Source: Rivularia sp. MS3 (lineage in GTDB: Bacteria > Cyanobacteriota > Cyanobacteriia > Cyanobacteriales > Nostocaceae). Taken from it: DNA of 64,000 nucleotides. The DNA lies in NCBI GenBank assembly GCA_019192545.1, contig JAHCMI010000015.1:1-64000 (forward strand), written 5' to 3'. Under the pieces are notes generated by a model, which saw nothing but the letters and a program-made list of their open reading frames with translations, ran no database searches and had not been told where the DNA came from. Every line of letters starts with the position of its first letter. The first letter of the stretch is position 1. Of this stretch, positions 34,238 through 43,410 are shown piece after piece. A program made the translations under genes and the position numbers.

Positions 34238-35761
34238 ATGAAGATTAAAAGAACAAGGTACAGAAAGAAAGTGAAAAGATTGCTTTACTCGTTACTGGTT
34301 TGTTTTGCTTTTGTACTGGTAAGTTTTAACTTTTCTGGCGCAATGGCACAGCAAGTAACGGCACAAGGTAAGTATACGCCCAAGCATTATACTGACTTGG
34401 AATTTGAGCCGGTAGGTGAAATCAAGTTACCCGAATACGAACGGTATCAACTTGACAACGGCATGATAGTCTATTTAATGGAGAATCATGAGTTGCCGTT
34501 GGTGAATGGTAGGGCGCTAATTCATACTGGTTCTCGATTTGAGCCTGCTAATGAGGCTGGTTTGGCTCAGTTGACGGGTGGAGTAATGCGTACTGGAGGA
34601 ACTGTGCAACATCCTCCTGACGAACTCAATCAAATGCTCGAACAAAGAGCGGCTTCGGTAGAAACTAATATTGGGGATACTGCTGGCAGTGCTGCTTTTG
34701 GAGCGCTTAGCGAAGACTTGGATACAGTTTTCGGGCTATTTGCTGAAGTATTGCAACAACCAGCTTTCGCCGAAAACCAATTAGAGCTAGCAAAAACCCA
34801 GTTGAAGGGTAGCATCGCCCGTCGTAACGATAGCCCCGATGATATTGCCCGTCGCGAGTTCAAAAAATTGATTTACGGTGAAAATAGTCCTTACGCTCGC
34901 ATCCCCGAATATTCATCGTTGAATAATATTACTCGCGAGGATTTAATCAAGTTTTACCAAAAGTATTATTATCCTAATAATATGATTTTGGGTATTGAAG
35001 GGGATTTCGATTCTGCTAAGATGAAATCTTTGATTGAGAAAACATTCGGCAGTTGGAAAGCTAACTCTAACTTTAAAAAACCAACATTACCAGAAGTCTC
35101 TCAAGCTAAAACCGGTGGAGTTTTCTTCGTTAGTCAACCGCAGTTAACTCAAAGTAACGTGCTTATCGGACATATCGGCGGCAAGTTTGCTAGCCCCGAC
35201 TATCCCGAATTGGATGTTATGAATGGGGTAATGAATGGATTCGGTGGAAGATTATTCAATGAAGTGCGATCGCGTCAAGGTTTAGCATACTCGGTATACG
35301 GTTACTGGAGTCCCCGCTTCGATTATCCCGGAATGTTCATTTCTGGCGGACAAACACGTAGTGATGCTACAGTCCAGTTTATTAAAGCTATAGAGCAAGA
35401 AATTAAGCGGATTCAAACCCAACCCGTAACTCCTCAAGAGTTAGCATTTGCTAAAGAGTCTACATTGAACTCTTTTGTCTTCAATTTTCAAGATCCTGCT
35501 CAGACTTTATCGCGTTTGATGCGCTACGAATATTACGGTTATCCCAAAGATTTCTTGTTTACCTATCAAAAGCAGGTTGAAAATACTACGGTAGAAGATG
35601 TGCAGCGAGTAGCAAAAGAACATCTCAAACTTGATGATTTAGTATTTTTAGTAGTAGGCAATCAAACCGCAATCAAGCCACCGCTTACAAGGCTTGCATC
35701 GCAGGTAACGCCTATAGATATTACCATTCCCGGTACTCCTAAACCGCAAGCGAGTCAATAG
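34238..35761 (+). CDS. M16 peptidase homologue, non-catalytic subunit
   Basis: 507 residues from ATG 34238, which follows TAGGAGAGAG. A longer open frame begins at 34211 but lacks a ribosome site. A basic start and hydrophobic helix (LLYSLLVCFAFVLVSF ... AMAQ) form a signal peptide. Where the catalytic partner has HFLEH, this protein has GLAQLTGGVMRTGG, so zinc binding is lost. The C-terminal half keeps the Arg/Tyr substrate pocket (FNEVRSRQGLAYSVYGYW). Expected to pair with the preceding M16 protein. An intrinsic terminator follows at 35804. Confidence 0.9.
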   Translation: MKIKRTRYRKKVKRLLYSLLVCFAFVLVSFNFSGAMAQQVTAQGKYTPKHYTDLEFEPVGEIKLPEYERYQLDNGMIVYLMENHELPLVNGRALIHTGSRFEPANEAGLAQLTGGVMRTGGTVQHPPDELNQMLEQRAASVETNIGDTAGSAAFGALSEDLDTVFGLFAEVLQQPAFAENQLELAKTQLKGSIARRNDSPDDIARREFKKLIYGENSPYARIPEYSSLNNITREDLIKFYQKYYYPNNMILGIEGDFDSAKMKSLIEKTFGSWKANSNFKKPTLPEVSQAKTGGVFFVSQPQLTQSNVLIGHIGGKFASPDYPELDVMNGVMNGFGGRLFNEVRSRQGLAYSVYGYWSPRFDYPGMFISGGQTRSDATVQFIKAIEQEIKRIQTQPVTPQELAFAKESTLNSFVFNFQDPAQTLSRLMRYEYYGYPKDFLFTYQKQVENTTVEDVQRVAKEHLKLDDLVFLVVGNQTAIKPPLTRLASQVTPIDITIPGTPKPQASQ

Positions 35762-35803
35762 ACATCCATAAAAAAGTTTGCGAATAAATACAGGTAAACT
35801 ACA

Positions 35804-35834
35804 AACCCTCTTTGCTTGTGCGAGAGGGTTTTTT
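35804..35834 (+). terminator. Intrinsic terminator after the M16 pair
   Basis: Stem AACCCTCT / AGAGGGTT (35804-35811 and 35823-35830) followed by TTTTTT overlap. Located 43 bp after the stop codon. Confidence 0.85.
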
Positions 35835-36512
35835 AGTAACTAGTACTCCACCAACTCAATTTTGCCCGGTAATTATTTTTGCTATTTATTACTTACTACT
35901 TACTACTTGCTACTTCTTTCTTTCACCCAGCAATGTTGGCTTGTTCGAGTATTAATCGACAAAAAATGGATAAAAGTGCATTTTCGTGTTTTAACAGAAA
36001 AATCACAGGATCTATAGTTTATATTTGTAAAAATTATACATTGGACTAAAAATATTTTATTTCATTAAATGTATATAAATCTGTGATAAATCTACTGTGC
36101 TTTAAATTTATTTTTAGTATAAACACTTAAGTATATACGCTTATTATTTATATTACTTATGTATGAATACACGTAAATTAATAACTTTCATAATTTCTGT
36201 TTTCCGCTTATCAAATAATAAAATAATAGTAAATATCATTGTATTTTAATTTACAAAAGCTCCCGTTAAATTAATTTAATAAACTTTAAAAAAAATATTT
36301 TGCAAAAGTAATTTACATATATATGCAAACTAGTTCATAGAATTTACATTTATTACGTTAAAAATATAATCATATTTTCTATTCAGCTATAAGACTTATT
36401 TATATTTAAAATATATTGTAAATATAGCAAATATTTTAGTTGCTTTAGCTATATATTTATTGCTAAAATTATTATAGAAATTCAATCAAAAAAAATTAGG
36501 TTGAGAAAGTCC
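35835..36512. other. Long AT-rich leader region before the first double-glycine-leader gene
   Basis: 678 bp, very AT-rich (especially 36050-36490), no gene seen. The composition change relative to the M16 region marks the left border of the accessory region. Confidence 0.5.
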
Positions 36513-36806
36513 ATGAATATTAATGATTTAGAAATTTGCGAAGTTGTAGAGTTTAGCAATCAAATTATTGGAGGCAAGCCTATAGCTTTTGTAGCAGGAA
36601 GGGCTAAAGCTAAACCAGGGAAGGCAAAGGCAGATGCATTTGCTTTAGGCGTTGGTGATAGTACCAGTGCTGGAACTTATACCGGCGCTAGTGTATCTCC
36701 GAAGTATGGCGCTGCTTATTACGGGGCTTACGCCACAGCCAGAAAAGGAACTAATGTTTCTTTTAAAACTGGTTATGATACAGACTATGCAGCTAAATCA
36801 TACTAA
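36513..36806 (+). CDS. Small protein with double-glycine leader (precursor P1)
   Basis: 97 residues from ATG 36513; a TTG four codons up is less likely. The first 21 residues (MNINDLEICEVVEFSNQIIGG) fit a double-glycine leader: a hydrophobic/acidic amphipathic helix ending in Gly-Gly, the cut site of C39 peptidases. The core is rich in Ala, Gly, Lys, Ser, Thr and Tyr (RAKAKPGKAKADAFALGVG, YGAAYYGAYATA), without cysteine. Its composition resembles the core of the precursor at 40139. An exporter with a C39 domain lies at 43.4-46.5 kb. Role unknown; a surface or matrix protein or a bacteriocin are both possible. Confidence 0.65.
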   Translation: MNINDLEICEVVEFSNQIIGGKPIAFVAGRAKAKPGKAKADAFALGVGDSTSAGTYTGASVSPKYGAAYYGAYATARKGTNVSFKTGYDTDYAAKSY

Positions 36807-37534
36807 TAGTTCACACAAAATAGTAACATTTTTAGTTACTTAAATCTTGTCTAAATCACAATACAAAAGTATTGTAAAAAAATACGAAAACACTAGTTTT
36901 CAATTTAAATTATTTGCACGAACTATATCTTGAAAAAATTAAATACATATTTGTCAGAAAATAAGATTTAATTTTTACAAATCATAGATGTGTAAGTAGA
37001 CAAAACAGGTAGTTCAAGCATTTCAGAGCAATAATAAAAACTTGATATCAGTTTTGTCAAAATAAAACCAAGCATGGAAATTTCTCAATCAAATACTTTT
37101 AAACCTTGGCTTAATTTCAAGCCAAGGTTTTTTTTTGACTGTTTCATCGCTTGTATTCGCATACCAAGCTGCGATTTACAAAATCTTGTTATATACTGAG
37201 AGATGTAAAATTTAAAGTGTATTCATAGTAACTTTACTTTATATGCTAATTTATACTTTAGTATTGTTACTTAAGTAGTTTTTTATAAGCGTTTGGGTGT
37301 TTCGTTACAAGTTAAAGGCTTTAACTGACTTGTAATTATTATTTCCGTAAAAGAATAGTTTTACGGAAGCGATATATGGTGCTTTTACCGAGAAACTCCA
37401 TACGCTCCGTCGTTGCATGGCGGAGTCAGGGTGACTAGAAGGCAGGAAGCAAAATTTCTTTTATGCAGAAATTTATCAATGTCAATGCTTGCTAGTCAGC
37501 AAAATTTATGGTGCAAATTTTTTAAGAAAATAGT
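36807..37534. other. Intergenic region between P1 and the PEP-CTERM gene
   Basis: 728 bp. Apart from the terminator at 37101 there is a small hairpin CTCCG...CGGAG around 37399-37423. No gene supported. Confidence 0.45.
37101..37136 (+). terminator. Strong intrinsic terminator
   Basis: Perfect 12-bp stem AAACCTTGGCTT / AAGCCAAGGTTT with loop AATTTC, followed by nine T in total. It is 295 bp downstream of P1, so the P1 transcript has a long 3' part. Confidence 0.88.
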
Positions 37535-38338
37535 ATGAATACAAAACACAGATTGATTCAAAAATTGATTCTAGTTGCTGCTCCCGTGTTAACCAGTTCA
37601 GTTTTAGCTATTTCACCAAGTAGAGCGGCGAGTTTTGCTTCTTCTACTGCTGGATTTGAGTTTGAAAATTTTAGCCAGCCTCCTTCGGGTGTTTTAGCTT
37701 CTACAGATACTGATACTTTTAGTTTCGAGGAAAATGGAATTGCACAGGCAACAGCCGAAGCAAATGCAATTTTTTTACAATCTACAGAGGGTGGAGCTAA
37801 CTTTAATTTCACTGAAGCATTTGGTGAGAATCAAGAATATCTAGCTCTTGCCGAAGGTGAATCTGAATTGATAGGTAGTTTTGAAATAAAGGCAGATAAG
37901 AGTTTTTCTTTTGACTTTATAGCGAATTTAGACTTAGCGACATCGATTGATAATCCTCCTTCTGAAAATGCGAGGGCTGCTGGAGAAATATCTTTCTTTC
38001 TGTTTGATATTGACAACAACACTGTTTTAGATACTTTCGATTTGATAGGAAATCTAACTACCGAAGGAGATAACGATTTTGTTGCACTGCAAGCTAGCAA
38101 TAATGTAAAGTTCAACCAAGAATTTGTGAATCCTAATTTTGGTGGATTGGAAGAATCTTTAGAAGCTGCTGTAGAAGGCTCCTACAAGCGTGTTTTCACT
38201 GACGACACAAATTTGGCATTAGTTGAGTTTAAACAAAACAGAGTTTTAGTTAAAGCTCCCGAGCCTTCGGCAAGTCTGGCTTTGCTGCTATCTAGTAGCG
38301 CTATTGGCGTAATCATGAAACGTCGCCGACAGAAATAA
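37535..38338 (+). CDS. PEP-CTERM sorting domain protein
   Basis: 267 residues. A signal peptide (LIQKLILVAAPVLTSSVLAI ... SRAAS) leads to an acidic beta-rich domain of unknown family. The C-terminal PEP-CTERM tripartite signal reads PEPSASLALLLSSSAIGVIM then RRRQK: a PEP motif, hydrophobic helix and Arg cluster. Exosortase is expected to process it for surface or exopolysaccharide association. No exosortase gene in the window. The stop codon is directly followed by the remains of an ATP-grasp gene on the other strand. Confidence 0.85.
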   Translation: MNTKHRLIQKLILVAAPVLTSSVLAISPSRAASFASSTAGFEFENFSQPPSGVLASTDTDTFSFEENGIAQATAEANAIFLQSTEGGANFNFTEAFGENQEYLALAEGESELIGSFEIKADKSFSFDFIANLDLATSIDNPPSENARAAGEISFFLFDIDNNTVLDTFDLIGNLTTEGDNDFVALQASNNVKFNQEFVNPNFGGLEESLEAAVEGSYKRVFTDDTNLALVEFKQNRVLVKAPEPSASLALLLSSSAIGVIMKRRRQK

Positions 38339-38340
38339 AC

Positions 38341-38737
38341 GATAGCAAAAGAAGACAACATTTTTGCAATCATACCCTGCTCGCAGTCTAGATCAAATTG
38401 CTTGACTGCTTGCGGGTTATTTGCGATAAAAGTGCGAGGAATTTCTAAAGCAACTTCTTGGGCGACTTGCAACTGCAACTGCTTGTTTTTAGCTAAACGA
38501 AATTGCTAACTCTATCAACATGAAACCCTTTAACACTTGCTATAGCTTTTTGGATAGTAGCCCGATTCTCTGTTATGGAATTTTGTCTAAGCTGTTTATC
38601 TATATTCTGTAGAATTTTAGCTCTAATAACAATTCGGCGGTACCAAACTCAGGCAACTTGATTCAAATCAAGCTTTTAATTATCTGAAGTTAGTATTATT
38701 TTTTAGCCACCACAGCCATAATAATCAAAACTGTCAT
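38341..38737 (-). pseudogene. Frameshifted MvdC/MvdD-type ATP-grasp maturase remnant
   Basis: Three pieces in order on the minus strand match graspetide (microviridin) ATP-grasp ligases. MTVLII at 38737 is the usual start. Then VWYRRIVIRAKILQNIDKQ ... ENRATIQKAIASVKGFHVD (38648 to about 38507) corresponds to the family's SVWYRR and ESRxTIxGMIxSLxGF segment. After a frameshift near 38505, RLAKNKQLQLQVAQEVALE, IPRTFIANNPQAV and MIAKMLSSFAI continue as the start of the ATP-grasp domain. The rest is gone: the homology stops at 38341, beside the PEP-CTERM stop codon. About 55 codons are also missing between MTVLII and VWYRR. Clearly dead. Confidence 0.72.
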
Positions 38738-38897
38738 TAAATTTTAGATTTTAACTTTTCGACGCATTCTCTAGTACTTTTGATTTGAAGATGCGCCAAA
38801 TTGAGCCGGTGCTTCCGAAATCAAAGCTAATAACTAGTAGGTTTTAATAAATCAAATCATCAGATTTGACTCTACAGCTATATCTGAGATTATTGCA

Positions 38898-39245
38898 TTA
38901 AAAGTCTGTACCAAAATCATTGGTGTCTGATGGATGCTTATGGATGATTACAATCGCGTTGTAAATATCAGACTTGTACTTTTTAATGTTCTTATAACCA
39001 TCATAAACATAATTCCCACTAACCCAATCATAATTAGAACTGCTACTTTCGTTATCAGATTAGTATTTTAAAGTTGGCACTGTATCCAGAGAAGCTTATA
39101 CCCACCATGCAATACCTCCTCGTACCTCATCCATTTCTAGCTCAGATAATTCTGCAAGGTATTTTCTTTCTTAATAAATAGCGAAAAACAGTACGGAGTT
39201 TTTTGCAGCATCCTCTTTAGCAAACACAATACTGTGAGTGCCATC
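38898..39245 (-). pseudogene. Broken double-glycine-leader precursor with microviridin-like core
   Basis: One reading frame gives ERKYLAELSELEMDEVRGG, a good double-glycine leader, then IAWWV, a TAA (39096), ASLDTVPTLKY, a second TAA (39060), then SDNESSSSNYDWVSGNYVY and a C-terminus with HKHPSDTNDFGTDF and a proper stop. KHPSD resembles the KYPSD core of microviridins. The remains of an ATP-grasp maturase follow on the same strand, the order seen in microviridin operons. In the same frame just upstream, after another stop, is DGTHSIVFAKEDAAKNS, perhaps the tail of a further lost precursor. No start codon is left. The link to microviridin is plausible but rests on a short match. Confidence 0.5.
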
Positions 39246-39257
39246 AAGTTACTTCAA

Positions 39258-39473
39258 TTATTCGCTATCTCTAGCTACCGAACTACTTGAGGAACTGTAA
39301 CTGCTAGAGCTAGATGATGAGGAGCTACTGCAACTACCATCGTGCTGATTTACCGAAACACTTTGATGCATTTCGGTGCGGGAGCCAACTGCTGAGGCTA
39401 CACTTTTGGCTTCAGCAACTACCTTACCATCAGGGGATACAATCCATTTAGTAATAACTTGATAATTAGTCAT
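39258..39473 (-). CDS. Small serine-tract protein
   Basis: 71 residues. An ordered-looking N-terminus (MTNYQVITKWIVSPDGKVV, AEAKSVASAVG, EMHQSVSVNQHDGSC) leads into a run of ten serines, Tyr, six serines and a short acidic end. One cysteine. No signal peptide and no double-glycine leader. The serine tract could be a target for O-glycosylation by the TPR/OGT-like protein at 57.5 kb, which is inference only. Ribosome site weak (AAGATAG). Family unknown; proteins with the ITKWIVSPDGK start may be a cyanobacterial family. Confidence 0.55.
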   Translation of the reverse strand: MTNYQVITKWIVSPDGKVVAEAKSVASAVGSRTEMHQSVSVNQHDGSCSSSSSSSSSSYSSSSSSVARDSE

Positions 39474-39581
39474 AACTATCTTAATTTTGATTCAACATGG
39501 TTATATCATCTTCATAAAACCCGAATTTCAACTTATACCGCCTTTACAGACAAAATATCTAATAAAATTCGAGGAAATTCA

Positions 39582-39634
39582 AAAAGTAATAAGCTATTAA
39601 AAAGCCTTGTCTAAATCTTTCTAATAGCTTATTA
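39582..39634 (-). terminator. Intrinsic terminator of precursor P3
   Basis: Perfect 13-bp inverted repeat TAATAGCTTATTA / TAATAAGCTATTA (39622-39634 and 39587-39599), 22-base loop, followed on the minus strand by CTTTTTG. 34 bp after the P3 stop. Confidence 0.72.
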
Positions 39635-39667
39635 AATTAAAACCAAGCGATGGACATTTCAGAGACT

Positions 39668-40000
39668 TTAGACGGATGCAAATGATTTCGCACGAACTAT
39701 TTTACCGTCATAACTTTTTGATGCTTGAGAGTAAGCTTTACCATTACCACTTGCTTTTGATACTACAACAGCGAAATCGCCTGTTGCATCATCATAGAAA
39801 TAACTTGTTTTATAGCCATACTTAGCTAAGGATTTCTCCGCAAGTTTAAATCCTGAATTTGCACTAGGAAAAGAAAAATCTTCATGATAGCTAAAAAAAG
39901 GTTCAAGAGACTCCGAAATTGAAGCTCCTCCCATTACTTTTTCGCTATCATTAATTTCTGTTTTACAAAAGCTGAGGTCGGTAATTTTTAATCTGCTCAT
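39668..40000 (-). CDS. Small protein with double-glycine leader (precursor P3)
   Basis: 110 residues. The leader MSRLKITDLSFCKTEINDSE plus KVMGG ends in Gly-Gly at residues 24-25 after an amphipathic acidic segment. A strong ribosome site AGGAGG precedes the ATG. The core begins ASISESLEPFFSYHEDF and ends in a Ser/Ala/Lys/Tyr-rich stretch (SKASGNGKAYSQASKSYDG) similar in composition to the serine-tract neighbour and precursor P4. No cysteine in the core. Own terminator downstream. Expected to be cut and exported by the C39 ABC transporter 3.4 kb away. Confidence 0.65.
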   Translation of the reverse strand: MSRLKITDLSFCKTEINDSEKVMGGASISESLEPFFSYHEDFSFPSANSGFKLAEKSLAKYGYKTSYFYDDATGDFAVVVSKASGNGKAYSQASKSYDGKIVRAKSFASV

Positions 40001-40031
40001 AAGACCAGACCTCCTATTGAGATTTTCGTAT

Positions 40032-40120
40032 CGCTGAAAACTGCTTATAAGTTTTCAGCGATATTTTTGACAACTTGTCAATTTATAGCAACCTTCTTCA
40101 AGAAATTATATGCAGAAGGT
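40032..40120. other. Two hairpins between precursors P4 and P3
   Basis: CGCTGAAAACT / AGTTTTCAGCG (perfect 11 bp, about 40032-40060) and AACCTTCT / AGAAGGTT (about 40091-40120). They lie downstream of P4 and before the P3 ribosome site. They may act as terminators or stabilise separate P4 and P3 transcripts. Confidence 0.55.
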
Positions 40121-40138
40121 TACGAAATTAATAAACGT

Positions 40139-40420
40139 TTAGTGATGATCGTGACCGTTATAATAGTACTTCTTATTCTTAGCAGCAGCAAAAGAACTAG
40201 ACTCAGCAGCAGCGAATTCACCAGCAACCGCTGTGGTTGAAGTATAAGTGAATGCCTTAGCCTTGTCACCGAATGCAATAGAATCAGCATCAGCTTTAGC
40301 AACAGCCTTTTCGTACTTCTTAGGCTTCTTATAGTATTTCTTATAACCTTTGTAGCCGCCGCCACCAACGACTTCATTTCCTTCAACTAATTCAATTTGA
40401 TTTAAATCAAAAATATTCAT
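40139..40420 (-). CDS. Small protein with double-glycine leader (precursor P4)
   Basis: 93 residues. The leader MNIFDLNQIELVEGNEVVGG is near-textbook: short, acidic/hydrophobic, Gly-Gly at 19-20. It shares the MNI-DL start with P1. The core starts with a Gly/Tyr/Lys-rich basic part (YKGYKKYYKKPKKYEK). An alternating small-residue part (AKADADSIAFGDKAKAF, TYTSTTAVAGEF) follows, and the end NGHDHH could bind metal. A strong ribosome site AGGAGA lies nine bases before ATG. P4, P3 and the serine-tract gene run in the same direction as the exporter genes. Confidence 0.7.
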   Translation of the reverse strand: MNIFDLNQIELVEGNEVVGGGGYKGYKKYYKKPKKYEKAVAKADADSIAFGDKAKAFTYTSTTAVAGEFAAAESSSFAAAKNKKYYYNGHDHH

Positions 40421-40852
40421 GAGATTGATTCTCCTGGGAATTTAATTAACACATGTCTGGGAATTTTCTGTGGCGATACATCTTTTGTTCGCTCACATTT
40501 ATAATATAGTTCTTTTATTAGAAAAAAGCAAGTTTTTTTGAGATTTATTTGATAATTATTTTTTATGTTTTTACCCAAAAACCCTCATTTTTGCGTAGTA
40601 TTTTTTATGAATGAAATATTATAAATAGTCGCGACAAAACAAGGCAGATAAAGCATTTGCCTTGCGAAAAATATATTATTAATACAGTTTTTAGACAGCT
40701 ATTTCTAACAGAATAATCTTCAAATTTCAATTAACTATTGTCAATTGAAATAACTGTCCGCCCTTTAAAAAAAATAAAATATATTGTGATATTTAACTGC
40801 GTTTACCTCTCTTGTGAACAAATTGTATTTAGTAAAAACTTGAAAGCGGCAC
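40421..40852. other. Upstream region of precursor P4
   Basis: 432 bp, AT-rich, with the P4 promoter presumably at its left end. A 76-codon plus-strand frame (40738-40968) has no ribosome site and overlaps the isomerase gene; not accepted. Confidence 0.45.
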
Positions 40853-41635
40853 CTAAGCCTGAATTAACGAATCTGGAGATGGTTGATTCTCGTTATTTGA
40901 ATCAAGTGAAGTTAAAATTTCCATCTGTTGAAGTTGTTGCTTTAACCAACCATCAAATAAATCTGTGATAATTTGCTCGCGTAATTCATCGTTTAAATCG
41001 GGTTGGATAATTTCTTCAACCCAAATCAGATAAACAGTTTTGTTAGTCGCAACAGGTTTAATAATTTCTGGAGGTTTAGCAGCGAATACGGCTGCGGCAA
41101 CTTCTGGACGAAAATCATCGCGTCTTTTAATTCCTTGATATCCAGCCGCACGGCGGGATTGCGGATTTGAGATATACTCGCGAGCAATTTCAGGGAACGT
41201 TAATTCGTTTTCTTGAATTCCATAAAATAGCTCCAAAGCCAAATCATAATCATCTAAAACAACTTCAGAAGTAGCTGCCGCCATAAAATCAAGTTGATTT
41301 TGATAAAAGAATGATTCGACAGCATCAGCAAATAAATGATGAGCAACTTTGTCCCAAAGTACATTGTTGTAAGCTAATTCTTCAAACTCATCGAGAGCAA
41401 GATGATGTCTTTTCAGCCATGCCCAAGTATCGGTAGCTTTAACAAGTTTTTTGGCAAACCTTAATCTATCTCCTTCCTGCTGTAACTCATCTTCACTAAC
41501 TTTGATACCTGCTTGTTGAGCAGTATCGGCAATAATCTGCTTGATGGCTATCCCCTCAATGACATCGGGAACTTGGCAAGATACTTTCAAATGATGGATT
41601 ATCTCTTGAGAAGATATAGATAAGATATTTTTCAT
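40853..41635 (-). CDS. Parvulin-like peptidylprolyl isomerase of the exporter cluster
   Basis: 260 residues. The N-terminal 130 residues are a SurA-like helical domain; residues about 130-215 correspond to a degenerate PpiC rotamase (ELTFPEIAREY, RRAAGYQGIKRRDDF, VYLIWVEEI). The C-terminal tail is acidic/Gln-rich. No signal peptide, so it probably acts in the cytoplasm, for example to hold exported substrates unfolded. SurA-like genes next to HlyD and C39-ABC genes are a known arrangement in cyanobacterial bacteriocin-type clusters. It follows the HlyD gene on the same strand after 160 bp. Confidence 0.85.
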   Translation of the reverse strand: MKNILSISSQEIIHHLKVSCQVPDVIEGIAIKQIIADTAQQAGIKVSEDELQQEGDRLRFAKKLVKATDTWAWLKRHHLALDEFEELAYNNVLWDKVAHHLFADAVESFFYQNQLDFMAAATSEVVLDDYDLALELFYGIQENELTFPEIAREYISNPQSRRAAGYQGIKRRDDFRPEVAAAVFAAKPPEIIKPVATNKTVYLIWVEEIIQPDLNDELREQIITDLFDGWLKQQLQQMEILTSLDSNNENQPSPDSLIQA

Positions 41636-41794
41636 AATTGATTATTGAAAATAGGGAATGAGGTATTGAGAAAATAATCGAGAGTTATAAATCCGGATTA
41701 ATGGGTTGATAAAAACAGAATTATTCCCTTACCCTTATCTGCTTATTCGTCTTGTTTTAATCTCCTCTTAACAAAAGAAGGATTGTACTTATGT

Positions 41795-43351
41795 TTAAAT
41801 TTCTAAACCTCCTTTTTGTAGTTTCTTAAATGGATCTAAAAGTAAATCAATTACTCGTCGCTGGCGAACAATTACCTCAGCATTCGCTGTTTGCCCAGGG
41901 GTTAAAGGAATGCGTCGAGAACCATTTTGTAAATAAGGATTTTTGAGTGAAATTCTTAGTTCGTAACTTTCCGTACTTGCCCCAGCCTTCGCTTCAACTT
42001 TAGTATCTGGAGAAATCCAGCTAACCTCTCCCGGCAGAATTCCATATTCCTGGAAAGGATAAGCATCAAATTTAACTTTTACAGGCATCCCTGTTTTCAA
42101 AAAACCAGTTTCCTTAACGGGCATTTGAGCTTTAAGTACGAAACCGCCCCCTTTAGGAGCAATTTTGGCAATTCTTTGTCCTGGTTGTAACACTTCTCCA
42201 GGTTTAGAAACGGGTAACTCAAAAACAATTCCATCAATAGGCGATCGCACTATGCGATTTTGCATTTGAATTTGTAGTGAAGTTATCTCGCTTCTAGTTT
42301 GAGCAATTTGCGATTTTGTGGAATTGATTTGATTTTGCAATTCCTCAATTTGCTGCTGAGTCTTTAGTAAAGCAAGTTTTCCGGCATCAACTGCGCTTTG
42401 ATAACTACTATTTTGCTCTGCTAACTGTAGTTTGGCTTGTTCAATATCAGATTCTAGCTGATTCATTGTTGTCTGATAGCGATTTTTTTCTTCAGCTAAA
42501 CGCAGTTGAGCTTGCTTGATATCCGATTTAGCTTTTTCGTGGAGTCGTTTGCTTTCTTGTTGTTCCTTTCTAAGATTATCTATTTGAGCAGCCGAGACTG
42601 CACCATCTTTCAGAAGCTTGCTATAGCGCTCGACTTGATTTTTATCTATATCTAACCGTACTTCTGCCGATTTACGTTCGTTAAGAAAAGTTTGAATTTG
42701 CTGTTTTGCTTGGCTGACTAATGCCTGTTTTTCTAAATTTTGCAGCTTATAAGTACTTTGTTTAGCGTTAAGATTTTGAGCAGCTTGATTAATTTGGGCT
42801 TTTTTCTCTTCAATTAAAGATTGATTTTGCTGCTCTTGAGTACTAAGGGTTAAATCTACTTGTTTTTTCAGCAAATTCAACTGCGATACCTGTTTTTCTA
42901 AACCAGCTAGTTTTTCTTTGGTTCGTTCCAATTCTGGTTTAACTGTACTGTTATCTAGTTCTAAAAGAATTTGTCCGCTTCTGACAGTATCACCTTCTTT
43001 AACTTTGACGACATCTACTTTACCGCCAGTTATACTATCTAATTTACGAATTGCGCCTAAAGGTTCTATTCGCCCTCTAGCACTACCAGTTTCATCGATT
43101 TTAGAAACCATTGACCAAGGTACACCAAAACCAACAAAACCGATTAAAACATAAAGTAAAGAGCGAGTCCAAACTTTTGGTAAAGCATCTAAAAGTTCGG
43201 ACGTACCATAAAAATAGTCTTCGGAATCTTCGACAACATCTTCCGATAAGTTGTTGTTCGTATATTCCTTTTCAGGAGGAGTGTAACTTTCAAATTCATC
43301 CTTCCTGGCTAAAGACGATGAATTGTGTTCTGTATAAGGCATAGTTATCAA
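41795..43351 (-). CDS. HlyD-family periplasmic adaptor of the peptide/protein exporter
   Basis: 518 residues (or 515 from M4, MPYTEHNSSSLARKDE). One N-terminal membrane helix (SLLYVLIGFVGFGVPWSMV, about 63-82) anchors it in the inner membrane. Then come a barrel-sandwich half (GRIEPLGAIRKLDSITGGKV, VKEGDTVRSGQILLELD), a long coiled-coil hairpin (about 140-360), the second sandwich half (VRSPIDGIVFELPVSKPGEV) and a beta-barrel. It links the ABC transporter with an outer-membrane channel such as TolC/HgdD, which is not encoded here. Starts 60 bp after the ABC gene. Confidence 0.93.
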   Translation of the reverse strand: MITMPYTEHNSSSLARKDEFESYTPPEKEYTNNNLSEDVVEDSEDYFYGTSELLDALPKVWTRSLLYVLIGFVGFGVPWSMVSKIDETGSARGRIEPLGAIRKLDSITGGKVDVVKVKEGDTVRSGQILLELDNSTVKPELERTKEKLAGLEKQVSQLNLLKKQVDLTLSTQEQQNQSLIEEKKAQINQAAQNLNAKQSTYKLQNLEKQALVSQAKQQIQTFLNERKSAEVRLDIDKNQVERYSKLLKDGAVSAAQIDNLRKEQQESKRLHEKAKSDIKQAQLRLAEEKNRYQTTMNQLESDIEQAKLQLAEQNSSYQSAVDAGKLALLKTQQQIEELQNQINSTKSQIAQTRSEITSLQIQMQNRIVRSPIDGIVFELPVSKPGEVLQPGQRIAKIAPKGGGFVLKAQMPVKETGFLKTGMPVKVKFDAYPFQEYGILPGEVSWISPDTKVEAKAGASTESYELRISLKNPYLQNGSRRIPLTPGQTANAEVIVRQRRVIDLLLDPFKKLQKGGLEI

Positions 43352-43410
43352 AAGTTAGTTATTAGTTAATAATTAATAATTTTCTCCAATTGCCGAAGCT
43401 CAGTTTTGAT

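Noticed and set aside
36513-36806. Calling P1 a bacteriocin
   Set aside because: A double-glycine leader alone is not enough; no immunity gene, cysteine pattern or modification enzyme accompanies it.
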